This document shows positions 26,522 through 35,022 of a DNA stretch of 64,000 bases, piece after piece. The position numbers were made by a program, and so were the translations under genes. Source of the stretch: Rhizobium chutanense (GTDB lineage Bacteria > Pseudomonadota > Alphaproteobacteria > Rhizobiales > Rhizobiaceae); NCBI RefSeq assembly GCF_002531935.1, contig NZ_NWSV01000018.1:51418-115417 (forward strand). The letters run 5' to 3'. Numbering within the stretch: position 1 is the first letter of the stretch; each line of letters starts with the position of its first letter. A model generated the notes under the pieces. That model did not search any database and was not told the DNA's origin. It was given only the letters and a program-made list of their open reading frames with translations.

Positions 26522-27871
26522 ATGATTTCGAAAATCCTCATCGCCAATCGCGGGGAAATCGCCCTTCGCGTGCTCCGGGCTTGCAAGGAGCTCGGCATTG
26601 CCTGCGTCGTGGTTCATTCCACCGCCGACGCCGATGCCATGCATGTGCGCCTTGCCGACGAAAGTGTCTGCATCGGCCCGCCGTCTTCGCGCGAGAGCTA
26701 TCTCAATATCCATCAGATCGTCGCCGCCTGCGAGATCACCGGCGCCGATGCCGTGCATCCGGGCTACGGCTTTCTGTCGGAAAATGCTAAGTTCGCGGAT
26801 ATCCTCGAAGCGCACGGCATCACCTTCATCGGGCCGACGGCGGACCATATCCGCATCATGGGCGATAAGATCACCGCCAAGACGACGGCGCTGGAACTCG
26901 GCATCCCCGTCGTTCCGGGTTCGGACGGCGAAGTGAAGACCGAAGAGGATGCGCTGAAGACGGCCGCCGAAATCGGTTATCCCGTGCTGATCAAGGCGAC
27001 CGCCGGCGGCGGCGGACGCGGCATGAAGGTCGCCAAGAGCGAGGCCGACCTGATCGAGGCATGGTCGACGGCGCGCACCGAAGCAGCCGCCGCCTTCGGC
27101 AATGACGCCGTCTACATGGAAAAATATCTCGGCAAGCCGCGCCACATCGAAATCCAGGTGTTCGGTGACGGCGAAGGCAATGCCATCCATCTCGGCGAGC
27201 GCGACTGCTCGCTGCAGCGCCGCCACCAAAAGGTCTGGGAAGAGGCGAATTCTCCGGCGCTCAATGTCGAGCAGCGCATGAAGATCGGCCAGATCTGCGC
27301 CGACGCCATGAAGAAGCTGAAATATCGCGGCGCCGGCACGATCGAATTCCTCTACGAGAACGGCGAGTTCTATTTCATCGAAATGAACACCCGCCTGCAG
27401 GTGGAGCATCCGATCACCGAAGCGATCACCGGCATCGACCTCGTGCACGAACAGATCCGCGTCGCCTCCGGCGGCGGTCTGTCGGTGACGCAGGATGAAG
27501 TGCATTTTTCCGGCCACGCCATCGAGTGCCGCATCAATGCCGAGCATCCGCGCACCTTCGTGCCCTCGCCCGGCACGATCACGCATTTCCACGCGCCTGG
27601 CGGCCTCGGGGTGCGCATCGATTCGGGTGCCTATCAGGGCTACAAGATCCCGCCCTATTACGACAGCCTCATCGGCAAGCTGATCGTTCACGGCCGTACC
27701 CGCGTCGAATGCATGATGCGCCTGCGTCGCGCACTCGACGAATTCGTCGTCGACGGCATCAATACGACCTTGCCGCTGTTCCAGGATCTCGTCTCCAACC
27801 AGGACATCGCCAACGGCGACTACGATATCCATTGGCTTGAACACTACCTCGCCAACACACCGGCGGCATAG
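26522..27871 (+). CDS. accC: Acetyl-CoA carboxylase, biotin carboxylase subunit
   Basis: A 449-residue ATP-grasp enzyme that carboxylates BCCP-biotin. I use ATG 26522 (MISKILIANRGEIALR), the usual start of the family; ATG 26516 two codons upstream is possible. Motifs: N-terminal HPGYGFLSEN, the ATP-binding KATAGGGGRGMK, catalytic EFLYENGEFYFIEMNTRLQVEHP, and the C-terminal GHAIECRINAE. The length is that of bacterial AccC, not the longer propionyl-CoA carboxylase alpha chain. Between accB and aat with 10- and 7-base gaps. Confidence 0.97.
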   Translation: MISKILIANRGEIALRVLRACKELGIACVVVHSTADADAMHVRLADESVCIGPPSSRESYLNIHQIVAACEITGADAVHPGYGFLSENAKFADILEAHGITFIGPTADHIRIMGDKITAKTTALELGIPVVPGSDGEVKTEEDALKTAAEIGYPVLIKATAGGGGRGMKVAKSEADLIEAWSTARTEAAAAFGNDAVYMEKYLGKPRHIEIQVFGDGEGNAIHLGERDCSLQRRHQKVWEEANSPALNVEQRMKIGQICADAMKKLKYRGAGTIEFLYENGEFYFIEMNTRLQVEHPITEAITGIDLVHEQIRVASGGGLSVTQDEVHFSGHAIECRINAEHPRTFVPSPGTITHFHAPGGLGVRIDSGAYQGYKIPPYYDSLIGKLIVHGRTRVECMMRLRRALDEFVVDGINTTLPLFQDLVSNQDIANGDYDIHWLEHYLANTPAA

Positions 27872-27878
27872 GACAGGA

Positions 27879-28493
27879 ATGGCAGGATCGCGCAGGAAGT
27901 CACCAGGCATCACCCCTGACATTCTCCTGCGCGCCTATTCCATCGGCCTCTTCCCGATGGCTGAATCCGCCGACGACCCGGAGATTTTCTGGGTCGAGCC
28001 GGAGCTGCGTGGTGTGCTGCCGCTCGACCATTTCCACGTGTCGAAGAGCCTTGCCAAGACGGTGCGCAGGAGACCCTTCGAGATCCGTTTCGATCACGCC
28101 TTCGACCAGGTGATTGCCGCTTGCGCGGAGGAGACAGCCGGTCGCCCGAGCACCTGGATCAACAGGACGATCCGATCGCTTTACGCGACGCTTTTCGACA
28201 TGGGCCACGCCCACACCGTCGAAGCCTGGGACGGCGATGAATTGGTCGGCGGCCTCTATGGCGTCTCGCTCGCCTCGGCCTTCTTCGGCGAAAGCATGTT
28301 TTCCCGCCGGACGGACGCCTCGAAGATCTGCCTCGTGCATCTGGTCGAGCGGCTCAGGGAAAAGGGCTTCACCCTGCTCGACACACAGTTCACCACAGAG
28401 CACCTGAAGACGTTCGGAGCGATCGATGTTCCGAAGGCCGATTATGCCCTGCTGCTTGCGGCCGCGATGGAATCGCCACACCTCAAGTTTTAA
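27879..28493 (+). CDS. aat: Leucyl/phenylalanyl-tRNA-protein transferase
   Basis: A 204-residue enzyme that adds Leu or Phe from aminoacyl-tRNA to N-terminal Arg/Lys of proteins, feeding the ClpAPS N-degron pathway. ATG 27879 follows AGGACAGG and lies seven bases after accC. Signatures: LLRAYSIGLFPMAES, FWVEPELRGVLPLDHFHVSKSL, TWINRTIRSLYATLFDMGHAHTVEAWD, GGLYGVSLASAFFGESMFSR, LLDTQFTTEHLKTFGA. Its place after accBC is conserved in rhizobia, which supports operon membership without implying a functional link. Confidence 0.96.
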   Translation: MAGSRRKSPGITPDILLRAYSIGLFPMAESADDPEIFWVEPELRGVLPLDHFHVSKSLAKTVRRRPFEIRFDHAFDQVIAACAEETAGRPSTWINRTIRSLYATLFDMGHAHTVEAWDGDELVGGLYGVSLASAFFGESMFSRRTDASKICLVHLVERLREKGFTLLDTQFTTEHLKTFGAIDVPKADYALLLAAAMESPHLKF

Positions 28494-28569
28494 GTGCGAT
28501 CCTTTCATCCTTGCGTTGATTTTCGAGCCGATTTGAATAGGTTCGGCGCATGCAACGGGGGATAGAATT

Positions 28570-29499
28570 TTGAAACGATATTTTGCAGCCGCGATCCTTT
28601 TCGCCTTATTCACAGCTCAAGCCGGCGCCCGCCCTTACCAGGAAATGTTCCCGGCCAGGAGCGACTTTTCCGACGCGGAAAAACCGCTGCTGGAAAAGCT
28701 CGATTTTCAGCAGGGAGCGATCAAGCTGACTGCCGCGAAGGCAACGCTGAACGTGCCGCAAGGCTTCTATTATCTCAATCCCGCCGACACGAAGACGGTG
28801 CTCGTCGACATCTGGGGAAATCCCCCGCAGGCGGCGGAGGGAACATTGGGGATGATCTTCCCGGCGAAATACGCGCCGACCGATATCGAGGCCTGGGGTT
28901 CCATCGTGCAATACAGCGCCGACGGCTATGTCTCCGACGCCGATGCTGCGACGACGAATTACGACGAACTGCTGCAGAACATCAAAGATTCCATCCAGGA
29001 AAACAACGTCGAACGCGAGAAGCAGGGTTTTCAAAAGATCGCGCTTATCGGCTGGGCCTCGACGCCGCATTATGACAAATCCGCGCATGCGATGCACTGG
29101 GCGCGCGATCTGTTGTTCGGCGATGACATGCAAGCGCCGCACACCCTGAACTATTCCGTGCGCACGCTCGGCCGCCAGGGCGTATTTGAGTTCGACTTCG
29201 TTGCCGGCTTGAACCAGTTGAAGGAGATCGAGGAGGTCATTCCGACCGTCACGACGCTCGTGCAGTTCGACACGGGAATGGCCTATACCGACTACGTCGA
29301 AGGCGACAAGATCGCTGCCTATGGGATGGCGGGAATGATCGCCGCCGGCGCAGGCGCCAAGATCGCCGCAAAGGTGGGGCTGCTGGCGCTTGCCGCCGTC
29401 TTCCTCAAAAAAGCCGGCATCCTCATCGTCGTCGTGGCCGGCGGCGCGCTTCGCTTTGCCAAGGGTCTTTTCAGAAGGAACAAGACACCGACGGCTTAG
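28570..29499 (+). CDS. DUF2167 membrane protein
   Basis: A 309-residue protein starting at TTG 28570, with GGGGGA about nine bases upstream. Signal peptide (YFAAAILFALFTAQAGA). The DUF2167 body carries LPQG-like NVPQGFYYLNPADTKTVL, WGNPP, GMIFPAKYAP, YDKSAHAMHWAR and TLGRQGVFEFDFVAG. Near the C-terminus there are two hydrophobic stretches (about 250-295) and a basic tail (RFAKGLFRRN), so it is anchored in the inner membrane with most of the protein in the periplasm. Family function is unknown. It lies 76 bases beyond aat and may be its own unit. Confidence 0.85.
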   Translation: MKRYFAAAILFALFTAQAGARPYQEMFPARSDFSDAEKPLLEKLDFQQGAIKLTAAKATLNVPQGFYYLNPADTKTVLVDIWGNPPQAAEGTLGMIFPAKYAPTDIEAWGSIVQYSADGYVSDADAATTNYDELLQNIKDSIQENNVEREKQGFQKIALIGWASTPHYDKSAHAMHWARDLLFGDDMQAPHTLNYSVRTLGRQGVFEFDFVAGLNQLKEIEEVIPTVTTLVQFDTGMAYTDYVEGDKIAAYGMAGMIAAGAGAKIAAKVGLLALAAVFLKKAGILIVVVAGGALRFAKGLFRRNKTPTA

Positions 29500-29509
29500 G
29501 ATTCACCCG

Positions 29510-29950
29510 TCAGCGAGCAGGCGCCTTGGCGCCGTCGGGGGCCGGAACGTCCGAGCTGGTCTTGCAGTCCTTCAGCCAGACGTCGTAGATCGGGTGTTCG
29601 ACGGCGTTGAGGCCGGGGCTGGCGGCGAACATCCAGCCGGTGAAGATGCGGCGGATCTTGCGGTCGAGGGTGATCTCGTCGACCTCGACGAAACCGTCGA
29701 TCTTCTGCGCTTCGGCCTGGTCGCGCGAATAACAGGCCTTCGGCGTCACCTGCAGCGCGCCGAACTGCACCGTCTCGTTGACATAGACGTCGAAGGTCGT
29801 GATGCGGCCGGTGATCTTGTCGAGGCCGGAGAAGACGGCGACCGGATTTTCGATGCGTGCGGCATTGGCTGCAACTGGTGGAAGCAGGGCCGAGAGCGCC
29901 AGCAGCGATCCGGCGGCACGCAGGACCATGTTCCGCGTGAAGAGCTTCAT
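29510..29950 (-). CDS. Exported DUF2155 protein
   Basis: A 146-residue secreted protein with a signal peptide (AAGSLLALSALLPPVAANA). Conserved DUF2155 core: AVFSGLDKITGRITTFDVYVNETVQFGALQVTPKACYSR, then RIFTGWMFAASPGLNAVEHPIYDVWLKDC. Two Cys (KACYSR, LKDCK) could pair in the periplasm. The family is largely confined to alphaproteobacteria, and the gene is often next to the NDUFA12-like gene, as here (115 bases downstream on the same strand). No biochemical role known. It is convergent with the DUF2167 gene, 10 bases away. Confidence 0.9.
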   Translation of the reverse strand: MKLFTRNMVLRAAGSLLALSALLPPVAANAARIENPVAVFSGLDKITGRITTFDVYVNETVQFGALQVTPKACYSRDQAEAQKIDGFVEVDEITLDRKIRRIFTGWMFAASPGLNAVEHPIYDVWLKDCKTSSDVPAPDGAKAPAR

Positions 29951-30065
29951 ATGTACCCGTCTCCAGACATTTTCAGTTCAAGACCGCGGTCAAGCGCGGC
30001 CAACCTGCGGGTAAAGGTCAATTGTGGCCAAAAGCCGGGCCTGAGGGCCGGCCGGTCGAGCCGTC

Positions 30066-30464
30066 TCAGTTGCCCGGCGTCCAGGCATCGTAGTCACCGG
30101 TGACGCGCGGCCGTTCGCCCGGAGCGGCGATCGAGCCCGGCGGACGGTAAGCCTGCGGAGAACCGGTAAAGTTCGGGCGATGCGCCTTCTGCCATTCCTT
30201 GGCGACGTAATTTTCCTTGGACGGAGGAACATCGGTGCGATGATGCATCCAGCCATGCCAGCCCGGAGGAATGGCGGAGGCATCGGCATAACCCTTGTAG
30301 ATCACCCAACGCTTCGGCAGGCCATAGGACGACATGCCGCCTTCGTAATAGAGGTTGCCGAATTCATCCTCGCCGACGCGCTTGCCGAAACGCCAGGTCG
30401 CAAAACGCGTGCCCATCGTCTGACCGTTCCACCAGGTAAAGGTTTGAACCAGAAGATTCCACAT
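30066..30464 (-). CDS. NADH:ubiquinone oxidoreductase 17.2 kDa-type subunit (NDUFA12-like)
   Basis: A 132-residue protein; ATG 30464 (MWNLLVQTFTWWNG) follows AAGGAAA. Features of the B17.2/NDUFA12 family: GTRFATWRFGKRVGEDEFGNLYYEGG, RRWVIYKGYADASAIPPGWHGWMHHRTD and the C-terminal YDAWTPG. In alphaproteobacterial and mitochondrial complex I this accessory subunit binds the hydrophilic arm near the quinone module. Together with the NDUFS4-like gene at 7.7 kb, it is the second complex I accessory subunit in this window outside any nuo operon. Confidence 0.95.
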   Translation of the reverse strand: MWNLLVQTFTWWNGQTMGTRFATWRFGKRVGEDEFGNLYYEGGMSSYGLPKRWVIYKGYADASAIPPGWHGWMHHRTDVPPSKENYVAKEWQKAHRPNFTGSPQAYRPPGSIAAPGERPRVTGDYDAWTPGN

Positions 30465-30567
30465 GTGTTTTCCTTGTGCCCGCCAGATGCGAGCCAAACC
30501 AGAACTCATTTCCTCGCTTATGCCGTCGCCAAGCCGAATTGTCCAGCGATTCCACGAGGGTCCCGGG

Positions 30568-31038
30568 TCATTTCAAGGCCATCTTGAAGCCGAGATGCGA
30601 AGGCTTGAAGCCCAGCCGCTCATAGAAACGATGGGCATCCTTACGGATTGCATTCGAGGTCAACGCTGCCCGCCCGATCCCGCGGCCTTTTGCCTCGGCA
30701 ATGGCGAATTCGATCATCGCGGCACCGATCCCCTGACCGCGCCTGTCGGCACGCGTCTGCACCGCCTCGATGATCATCGCCGAGGAACCGCGGCCGGTCA
30801 GAGTGGTCGTCACCATTGTCTGGAACGTGCCGACGACCTCGCCGTCGCATTCGGCGACATACAGCGTCTGGTCGGGCGAAGCCTCGATGGCCGCGAAGGC
30901 CCTGGCATAATCGGCAAGAGCCTCGGGATCGGTGGTGTCACCATGACCGCCGACTGCGTCGGCGGCAAATATTGCCACCAGGGCCGAAAGGTCCTCCCGG
31001 CGCGCCTGGCGAATGAGAATGTCGGTTTCGACCGTCAC
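30568..31038 (-). CDS. GNAT family N-acetyltransferase
   Basis: A 156-residue acetyl-CoA-dependent transferase. The CoA-binding motif A is TRADRRGQGIGAAMIEFAI (R/Q-x-x-G-x-G/A), preceded by the beta-bulge strand MIIEAVQT and followed by ALTSNAIRKDAHRFYERLGF, the usual GNAT C-terminus. The substrate is unknown; the GNAT class with FYERLGF often acts on amino acids or small amines. It starts four bases after the stop of another GNAT gene and ends a gatB-GNAT-GNAT run. Confidence 0.88.
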   Translation of the reverse strand: MTVETDILIRQARREDLSALVAIFAADAVGGHGDTTDPEALADYARAFAAIEASPDQTLYVAECDGEVVGTFQTMVTTTLTGRGSSAMIIEAVQTRADRRGQGIGAAMIEFAIAEAKGRGIGRAALTSNAIRKDAHRFYERLGFKPSHLGFKMALK

Positions 31039-31041
31039 GCC

Positions 31042-31545
31042 TCAATGCCCTTCGAGCGGCTTTTCGAGGATGAGCGAGGGAATGCCGGATTGCCCGGCTG
31101 CGTTATTTTCGTTGCGGCCGACTTCGGAGAAGCCGTGCACCTGATAGAAAGCGATCGCCGCCGCATTCTGCGGTTCGACTTCGAGACGCATGATTTCCGC
31201 ATCGGGGAAGCAGGTTTCGAGTTCGGCGAAGAGATCGCGGCCGATACCCTGTCGCTGCAGCACCGGGCTGACATAGAGGAGATGCAGCATGACCGTCTTC
31301 GTCAACGCCTGCGACATTGCCGCATAGCCCATGCCGCCGATGTTGCGTCCATCGTCGGCCACGAGGAATTCGGCATCCCTGCGTACCAGCCGCGCCTTCA
31401 GCGCCGCCGGCGTAAAGAGATGGGCGATCAGCTCATCCACCTTGGCTTTGCCATGCAGGCCGTCATAAGTGGCGTGAAAGCTCTCCACCAGCAGGGCGCG
31501 GACCTTCTCCAGGTCGCGCTCGCCGGCAGTGCGGACGAAATACAC
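31042..31545 (-). CDS. GNAT family N-acetyltransferase
   Basis: A 167-residue GNAT. The CoA site is VSPVLQRQGIGRDLFAELE and the C-terminal motif is RLEVEPQNAAAIAFYQVHGF. It begins (ATG 31545) four bases after the gatB stop, so it is translated from the same message. A role linked to aminoacyl-tRNA or protein modification is conceivable from position only; nothing in the sequence fixes the substrate. Confidence 0.88.
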   Translation of the reverse strand: MYFVRTAGERDLEKVRALLVESFHATYDGLHGKAKVDELIAHLFTPAALKARLVRRDAEFLVADDGRNIGGMGYAAMSQALTKTVMLHLLYVSPVLQRQGIGRDLFAELETCFPDAEIMRLEVEPQNAAAIAFYQVHGFSEVGRNENNAAGQSGIPSLILEKPLEGH

Positions 31546-31548
31546 CGC

Positions 31549-33051
31549 TTATTCCTCGATACCGAGCTTCGCCTTGACGAGCGCCTGCACGGCCTGCGGA
31601 TTGGCCTTGCCGCCGGTCGCCTTCATCACCTGACCGACGAACCATGCGGCCAAGGTCGGCTTCGCCTTGACCTTTTCCACCTGATCGGGATTGGCGGCGA
31701 TGATTTCGTCCACGGCCTTTTCGATCGCGCCGGTATCGGTCACCTGCTTCATCCCACGCGCTTCGACGATCTCGGCGGGATCGCCGCCTTCGGTCAGCAC
31801 GATCTCGAAGAGATCCTTGGCGATCTTGCCGGAGATGGTGCCGGCCTTGATGAGATCGATGATGGCGCCGAGCTGGGCCGGCGAAACCGGCGTCTGCTCG
31901 ATGTCCTTGCCGGTGCGGTTCAGCGCGCCGAGCAGGTCGTTGATCACCCAGTTTGCCGCCATCTTGCCGTCGCGGCCCGCGGCAACGGCCTCGAAATAAT
32001 CGGCGATCGCCTTTTCGGAGACGAGCACGGAGGCGTCATAGATCGACAGGCCGAGTTCGCGCACGAAGCGCTCCTTCTTGTCGTCAGGCAGTTCCGGCAG
32101 ATCGGCGGCGAGCGCGTTCACGAAGGCATCGTCGAATTCGAGCGGCAGCAGGTCCGGATCGGGGAAATAACGATAGTCGTGCGCGTCTTCCTTGGAACGC
32201 ATGGAGCGCGTCTCGCCCTTGTTCGGGTCGAAGAGGCGCGTCTCCTGCTCGATCGCGCCGCCATCCTCCAGAATGCCGATCTGGCGGCGGGCTTCGTATT
32301 CGATCGCCTGGCCGATGAAGCGAATGGAGTTGACGTTCTTGATCTCGCAGCGCGTGCCGAAAGCCTCGCCCGGGCGGCGAACGGAGACGTTGACGTCGGC
32401 GCGCATCGAGCCTTCGTCCATGTTGCCGTCGCAGGTGCCGAGGTAACGCACGATCGACCGCAGCTTGGTCATATAGGCCTTGGCCTCGTCGGACGAGCGC
32501 ATGTCGGGCTTGGAGACGATCTCCATCAGCGCGACACCGGAACGGTTGAGGTCGACATAGGACATGGTGGCGTGCTGGTCGTGCAGCGATTTGCCGGCAT
32601 CCTGCTCCAGATGCAGGCGCTCGATGCCGATCTCGATATCCTCGAACTGGCCCTGGCGGTCCGGCCCGAGCGAAATGACGATCTTGCCCTCGCCGACGAT
32701 CGGATCCTTGAACTGGGAGATCTGATAGCCCTGCGGCAGGTCGGGATAGAAATAATTCTTGCGGTCGAAGAGCGAGCGCTTGTTGATCTCAGCCTTGAGG
32801 CCGAGACCGGTGCGCACCGCCTGTCTCACGCATTCCTCGTTGATCACGGGCAGCATGCCGGGCATGGCGGCATCGACCAGCGATACGTTCGAATTCTGCG
32901 GCTTGCCGAATTCCGTCGAAGCGCCGGAGAAGAGCTTCGAATTGGACAGCACCTGGGCATGGACTTCCATGCCGACGATGACTTCCCAGTCACCGGTGGC
33001 GCCGGGGATGAAGCGTTTCGGATCGGGCGTGCGGACGTCGACAAGGGTCAT
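31549..33051 (-). CDS. gatB: Asp-tRNA(Asn)/Glu-tRNA(Gln) amidotransferase subunit B
   Basis: A 500-residue tRNA-binding kinase subunit of GatCAB, which converts misacylated Glu-tRNA(Gln) (and Asp-tRNA(Asn)) to the amide. ATG 33051 (MTLVDVRTPDPKRF) has AAAGAG upstream. Hallmarks: VIVGMEVHAQVLSNSKLFSG, DLPQGYQISQ, DLNRSGVALMEIVSKPDM, RADVNVSVR, EIKNVNS and the helical-YqeY C-terminal tail. gatA and gatC lie 2 kb upstream on the same strand, separated by four unrelated genes. Followed by two GNAT genes with 3-base gaps. Confidence 0.97.
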   Translation of the reverse strand: MTLVDVRTPDPKRFIPGATGDWEVIVGMEVHAQVLSNSKLFSGASTEFGKPQNSNVSLVDAAMPGMLPVINEECVRQAVRTGLGLKAEINKRSLFDRKNYFYPDLPQGYQISQFKDPIVGEGKIVISLGPDRQGQFEDIEIGIERLHLEQDAGKSLHDQHATMSYVDLNRSGVALMEIVSKPDMRSSDEAKAYMTKLRSIVRYLGTCDGNMDEGSMRADVNVSVRRPGEAFGTRCEIKNVNSIRFIGQAIEYEARRQIGILEDGGAIEQETRLFDPNKGETRSMRSKEDAHDYRYFPDPDLLPLEFDDAFVNALAADLPELPDDKKERFVRELGLSIYDASVLVSEKAIADYFEAVAAGRDGKMAANWVINDLLGALNRTGKDIEQTPVSPAQLGAIIDLIKAGTISGKIAKDLFEIVLTEGGDPAEIVEARGMKQVTDTGAIEKAVDEIIAANPDQVEKVKAKPTLAAWFVGQVMKATGGKANPQAVQALVKAKLGIEE

Positions 33052-33199
33052 CTGATACTCTTTGCAGGCTGTTCTTTTCCATTGGTGAGGTAAAGGAAAT
33101 GGCGTGCCGGTGCAAGGCTTTCGCCACGGCGTGCAACGCGGTTCGACGGCGGGCGGCGACATTTGCCGCGGGTTAACCGATGCATGATAGTGTCGCCGC

Positions 33200-33511
33200 A
33201 TGACGATGATCGATATCACTCAAATGACCGCACTGTTTCTGGCGCTGAACCTCATCGTCTTTTCGGTCTATTTCCTCGACAAGCGGGCGGCGCGCCAGGG
33301 CGGGTGGCGCATCAGCGAGCGGACGCTTCTGACCCTTGCGCTGATCGGCGGCAGCCTCGGCGCGGTGGCGGCGCAGCAGATCCTGCGGCACAAGACGAGA
33401 AAGGAACCGTTCCGCTCGATCCTGGCGGCGATCCTGATCCTGCATGGCACATTGGCCGTAGCGCTGACCTTGGCGCCGCTATGGGCCCCTCGCCTTCTTC
33501 CGAATTTTTGA
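33200..33511 (+). CDS. DUF1294 small membrane protein
   Basis: A 103-residue membrane protein with three to four hydrophobic segments: about residues 8-25, 45-60 and 73-95. The DUF1294 signature is visible: FSVYFLDKRAARQGGWRISERTLLTLALIGGSLGAVAAQQILRHKTRKEPF. In other bacteria the domain is fused to a cold-shock domain; here it stands alone. Function unknown. Convergent with the GNAT gene, whose stop lies four bases away. Confidence 0.9.
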   Translation: MTMIDITQMTALFLALNLIVFSVYFLDKRAARQGGWRISERTLLTLALIGGSLGAVAAQQILRHKTRKEPFRSILAAILILHGTLAVALTLAPLWAPRLLPNF

Positions 33512-33515
33512 AACC

Positions 33516-34025
33516 TCAGAATTCCCGCCCGTATCCGCCTTCGCCATCGGAGATGAGCCTTTTCGTCAGTCCGACCGAGGGCACGTCGCGGTCGAGCTTC
33601 GGATTATAGGCGACCGAGAGCCAATGGATGCTGTAGCCGTGTTTCCGAAAGAAGCCGATCGCCTCGCCATTGCCGGAATGAGTCTGCATCGCCGCCTTTT
33701 CGAAACCCTGATCGGCGATATTCTTTTCGATGCGCTCGAGAAGCGCCGAACCGAGCCCCTGGCGGGTGAAGACGGGATCGATCCAGAAATCCGAGATGGT
33801 TTCATCCAATCCTTCGCGCGCCGCCCAGCCCGCGATCTGGCTGTTTTGCTCGACGACCGTGATGGTCAGCCAGCGGTTTTCCACGAAGTTGCGAAAGGCG
33901 TTGCGGGCTGCATCCATCATCGCGTCCGATTCACCGATCGACGCCATCGCCTTTTGCCAGGCCCTCAGCCCGATCTCGCTCAATAGCTCCGCTTCGCCGT
34001 CGCGGGCATTGCGAATGTGGATCAA
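33516..34025 (-). CDS. GNAT family N-acetyltransferase
   Basis: A 169-residue GNAT. The start is chosen as TTG 34025 (then IHIRNARDGEAEL), five bases after a perfect GGAGG (34035-34031); longer in-frame starts at GTG 34031 and TTG 34049 precede or abut the site. CoA motif: DPVFTRQGLGSALLERIE; C-terminal AMQTHSGNGEAIGFFRKHGY. Substrate unknown. Confidence 0.82.
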   Translation of the reverse strand: MIHIRNARDGEAELLSEIGLRAWQKAMASIGESDAMMDAARNAFRNFVENRWLTITVVEQNSQIAGWAAREGLDETISDFWIDPVFTRQGLGSALLERIEKNIADQGFEKAAMQTHSGNGEAIGFFRKHGYSIHWLSVAYNPKLDRDVPSVGLTKRLISDGEGGYGREF

Positions 34026-34333
34026 CGACACCTCCGCGTTACCCCGCAACTAGACCATTGAGTCGCGGAATTTACCAGTACCCGCAGTGGGATGATGGGT
34101 GAAAACTGCTGTTTTCGACCGGTTTGATCGGCAAGCACGGACTTGACCGCTTTTTCCCCGCTGCATAAAAAAACGCATCGAGGTGTTTTATGTTGAGCCT
34201 GTCACAGACCCGGTAAAGGCCCTGCCCGCAAATCCGCTTGCGCGCATGGGCCCGAAAAAAACGAAGCCCTGACGTTCGAAAGAGCGCCAGATCGTTTTTG
34301 CACGCGCCTCTGGGCGCGATACCGGATCTCAAC
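34026..34333. other. Intergenic region, no gene seen
   Basis: About 308 bp between divergent genes. A small hairpin GAAAAC-TGCT-GTTTTC is visible around 34102, but I see no promoter that I would defend and no protein-like frame. Confidence 0.4.
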
Positions 34334-34591
34334 ATGGACATTTCCCGCACGGAGCAGCGCATCCTGCATCTCATGGCCCAAGGCGGCCGCATCGAAATTT
34401 CTCGCGACGACAACAGGAAGATCGAGGCAGTCAGTTGCTTCACCCGCGACGGCTGGCTCTATCCCGGCGTCGACCTCGATCTCTTCCGCAGGCTGAAACG
34501 GCTGGGGGCGATCAAGTCCTCGAGCGGTCAGCCCTACCGGATCACCGAAAGGGGGCTGAGGCTAGTGAGGTCGCAGCTCAACAACAGGTAA
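34334..34591 (+). CDS. YjhX family protein (UPF0386)
   Basis: An 85-residue basic protein starting at ATG 34334. It matches the YjhX/UPF0386 family through its whole length: MDISRTEQRILHLMAQGGRI, the strand with DGWLYPGVDLDLF, LKRLGAIKSSSGQPYRITERGL. The shape is a winged-helix-like domain. E. coli YjhX is described as the toxin of the YjhX-YjhQ pair, in which YjhQ is a GNAT acetyltransferase; in this window the divergent upstream gene is also a GNAT (33516-34025), a striking parallel, though divergent genes are not the usual toxin-antitoxin layout. Confidence 0.88.
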   Translation: MDISRTEQRILHLMAQGGRIEISRDDNRKIEAVSCFTRDGWLYPGVDLDLFRRLKRLGAIKSSSGQPYRITERGLRLVRSQLNNR

Positions 34592-34642
34592 TTCGGGCAA
34601 TCAACCTGACCGCGCTGAAAGCCGGCGCGGTCAGGGCGCAGC

Positions 34643-34918
34643 TCAAGCCTTTGCAGCGAGCTCCACACGCATCGCCGACCACTCGTCGGCCATCGTGCCT
34701 GTGCCGCGCTTCCTGCCGGCGCGGCGATACCAGTAATCGGCATTCCAATCGTCGCCCTCGATGCGATGGCAAAGCGCATGGCCCCAGTCGAACGGCTGCT
34801 CGCCTTCGTGACGCTGGCAGATTTCGTGCACCGCCTGCCAATCCGCACCCATGGTGAAGCCGCCGGCAGCAAGGCGATCCGCTGCCTCGATCAATCGCGC
34901 CAGATCATGGTTCGGCAT
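34643..34918 (-). CDS. Small hypothetical protein
   Basis: A 91-residue soluble protein. ATG 34918 (MPNHDLARLIEAADRLAAGG) has the strong site GGGAGGG with ideal spacing. It is rich in Trp/His/acidic residues (ADWQAVHEICQRHEGEQPFDWGHALCHRIEGDDWNADYWYRRAG shown here only in part by its ends ADWQAVHE and YWYRRAG) and may be an alpha-helical all-purpose domain of about 90 residues. It follows gatA by 105 bases on the same strand. I recognise similar stand-alone proteins in rhizobia but no assigned function. Confidence 0.75.
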   Translation of the reverse strand: MPNHDLARLIEAADRLAAGGFTMGADWQAVHEICQRHEGEQPFDWGHALCHRIEGDDWNADYWYRRAGRKRGTGTMADEWSAMRVELAAKA

Positions 34919-35022
34919 GAGGCCCTCCCGGTTCCGGCTGTCAATCAGCCAACCATGCGGCAAACGCGACGGCGCCGACCGCTTCGTGGTCGGCAGCGCT
35001 ATCTTTCGGATCTTAAGGTCCG

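Noticed and set aside
30463..33093. Long plus-strand frame opposite gatB and the GNATs
   Set aside because: Composition is antisense-like and lacks any family motif; gatB is unambiguous on the other strand.
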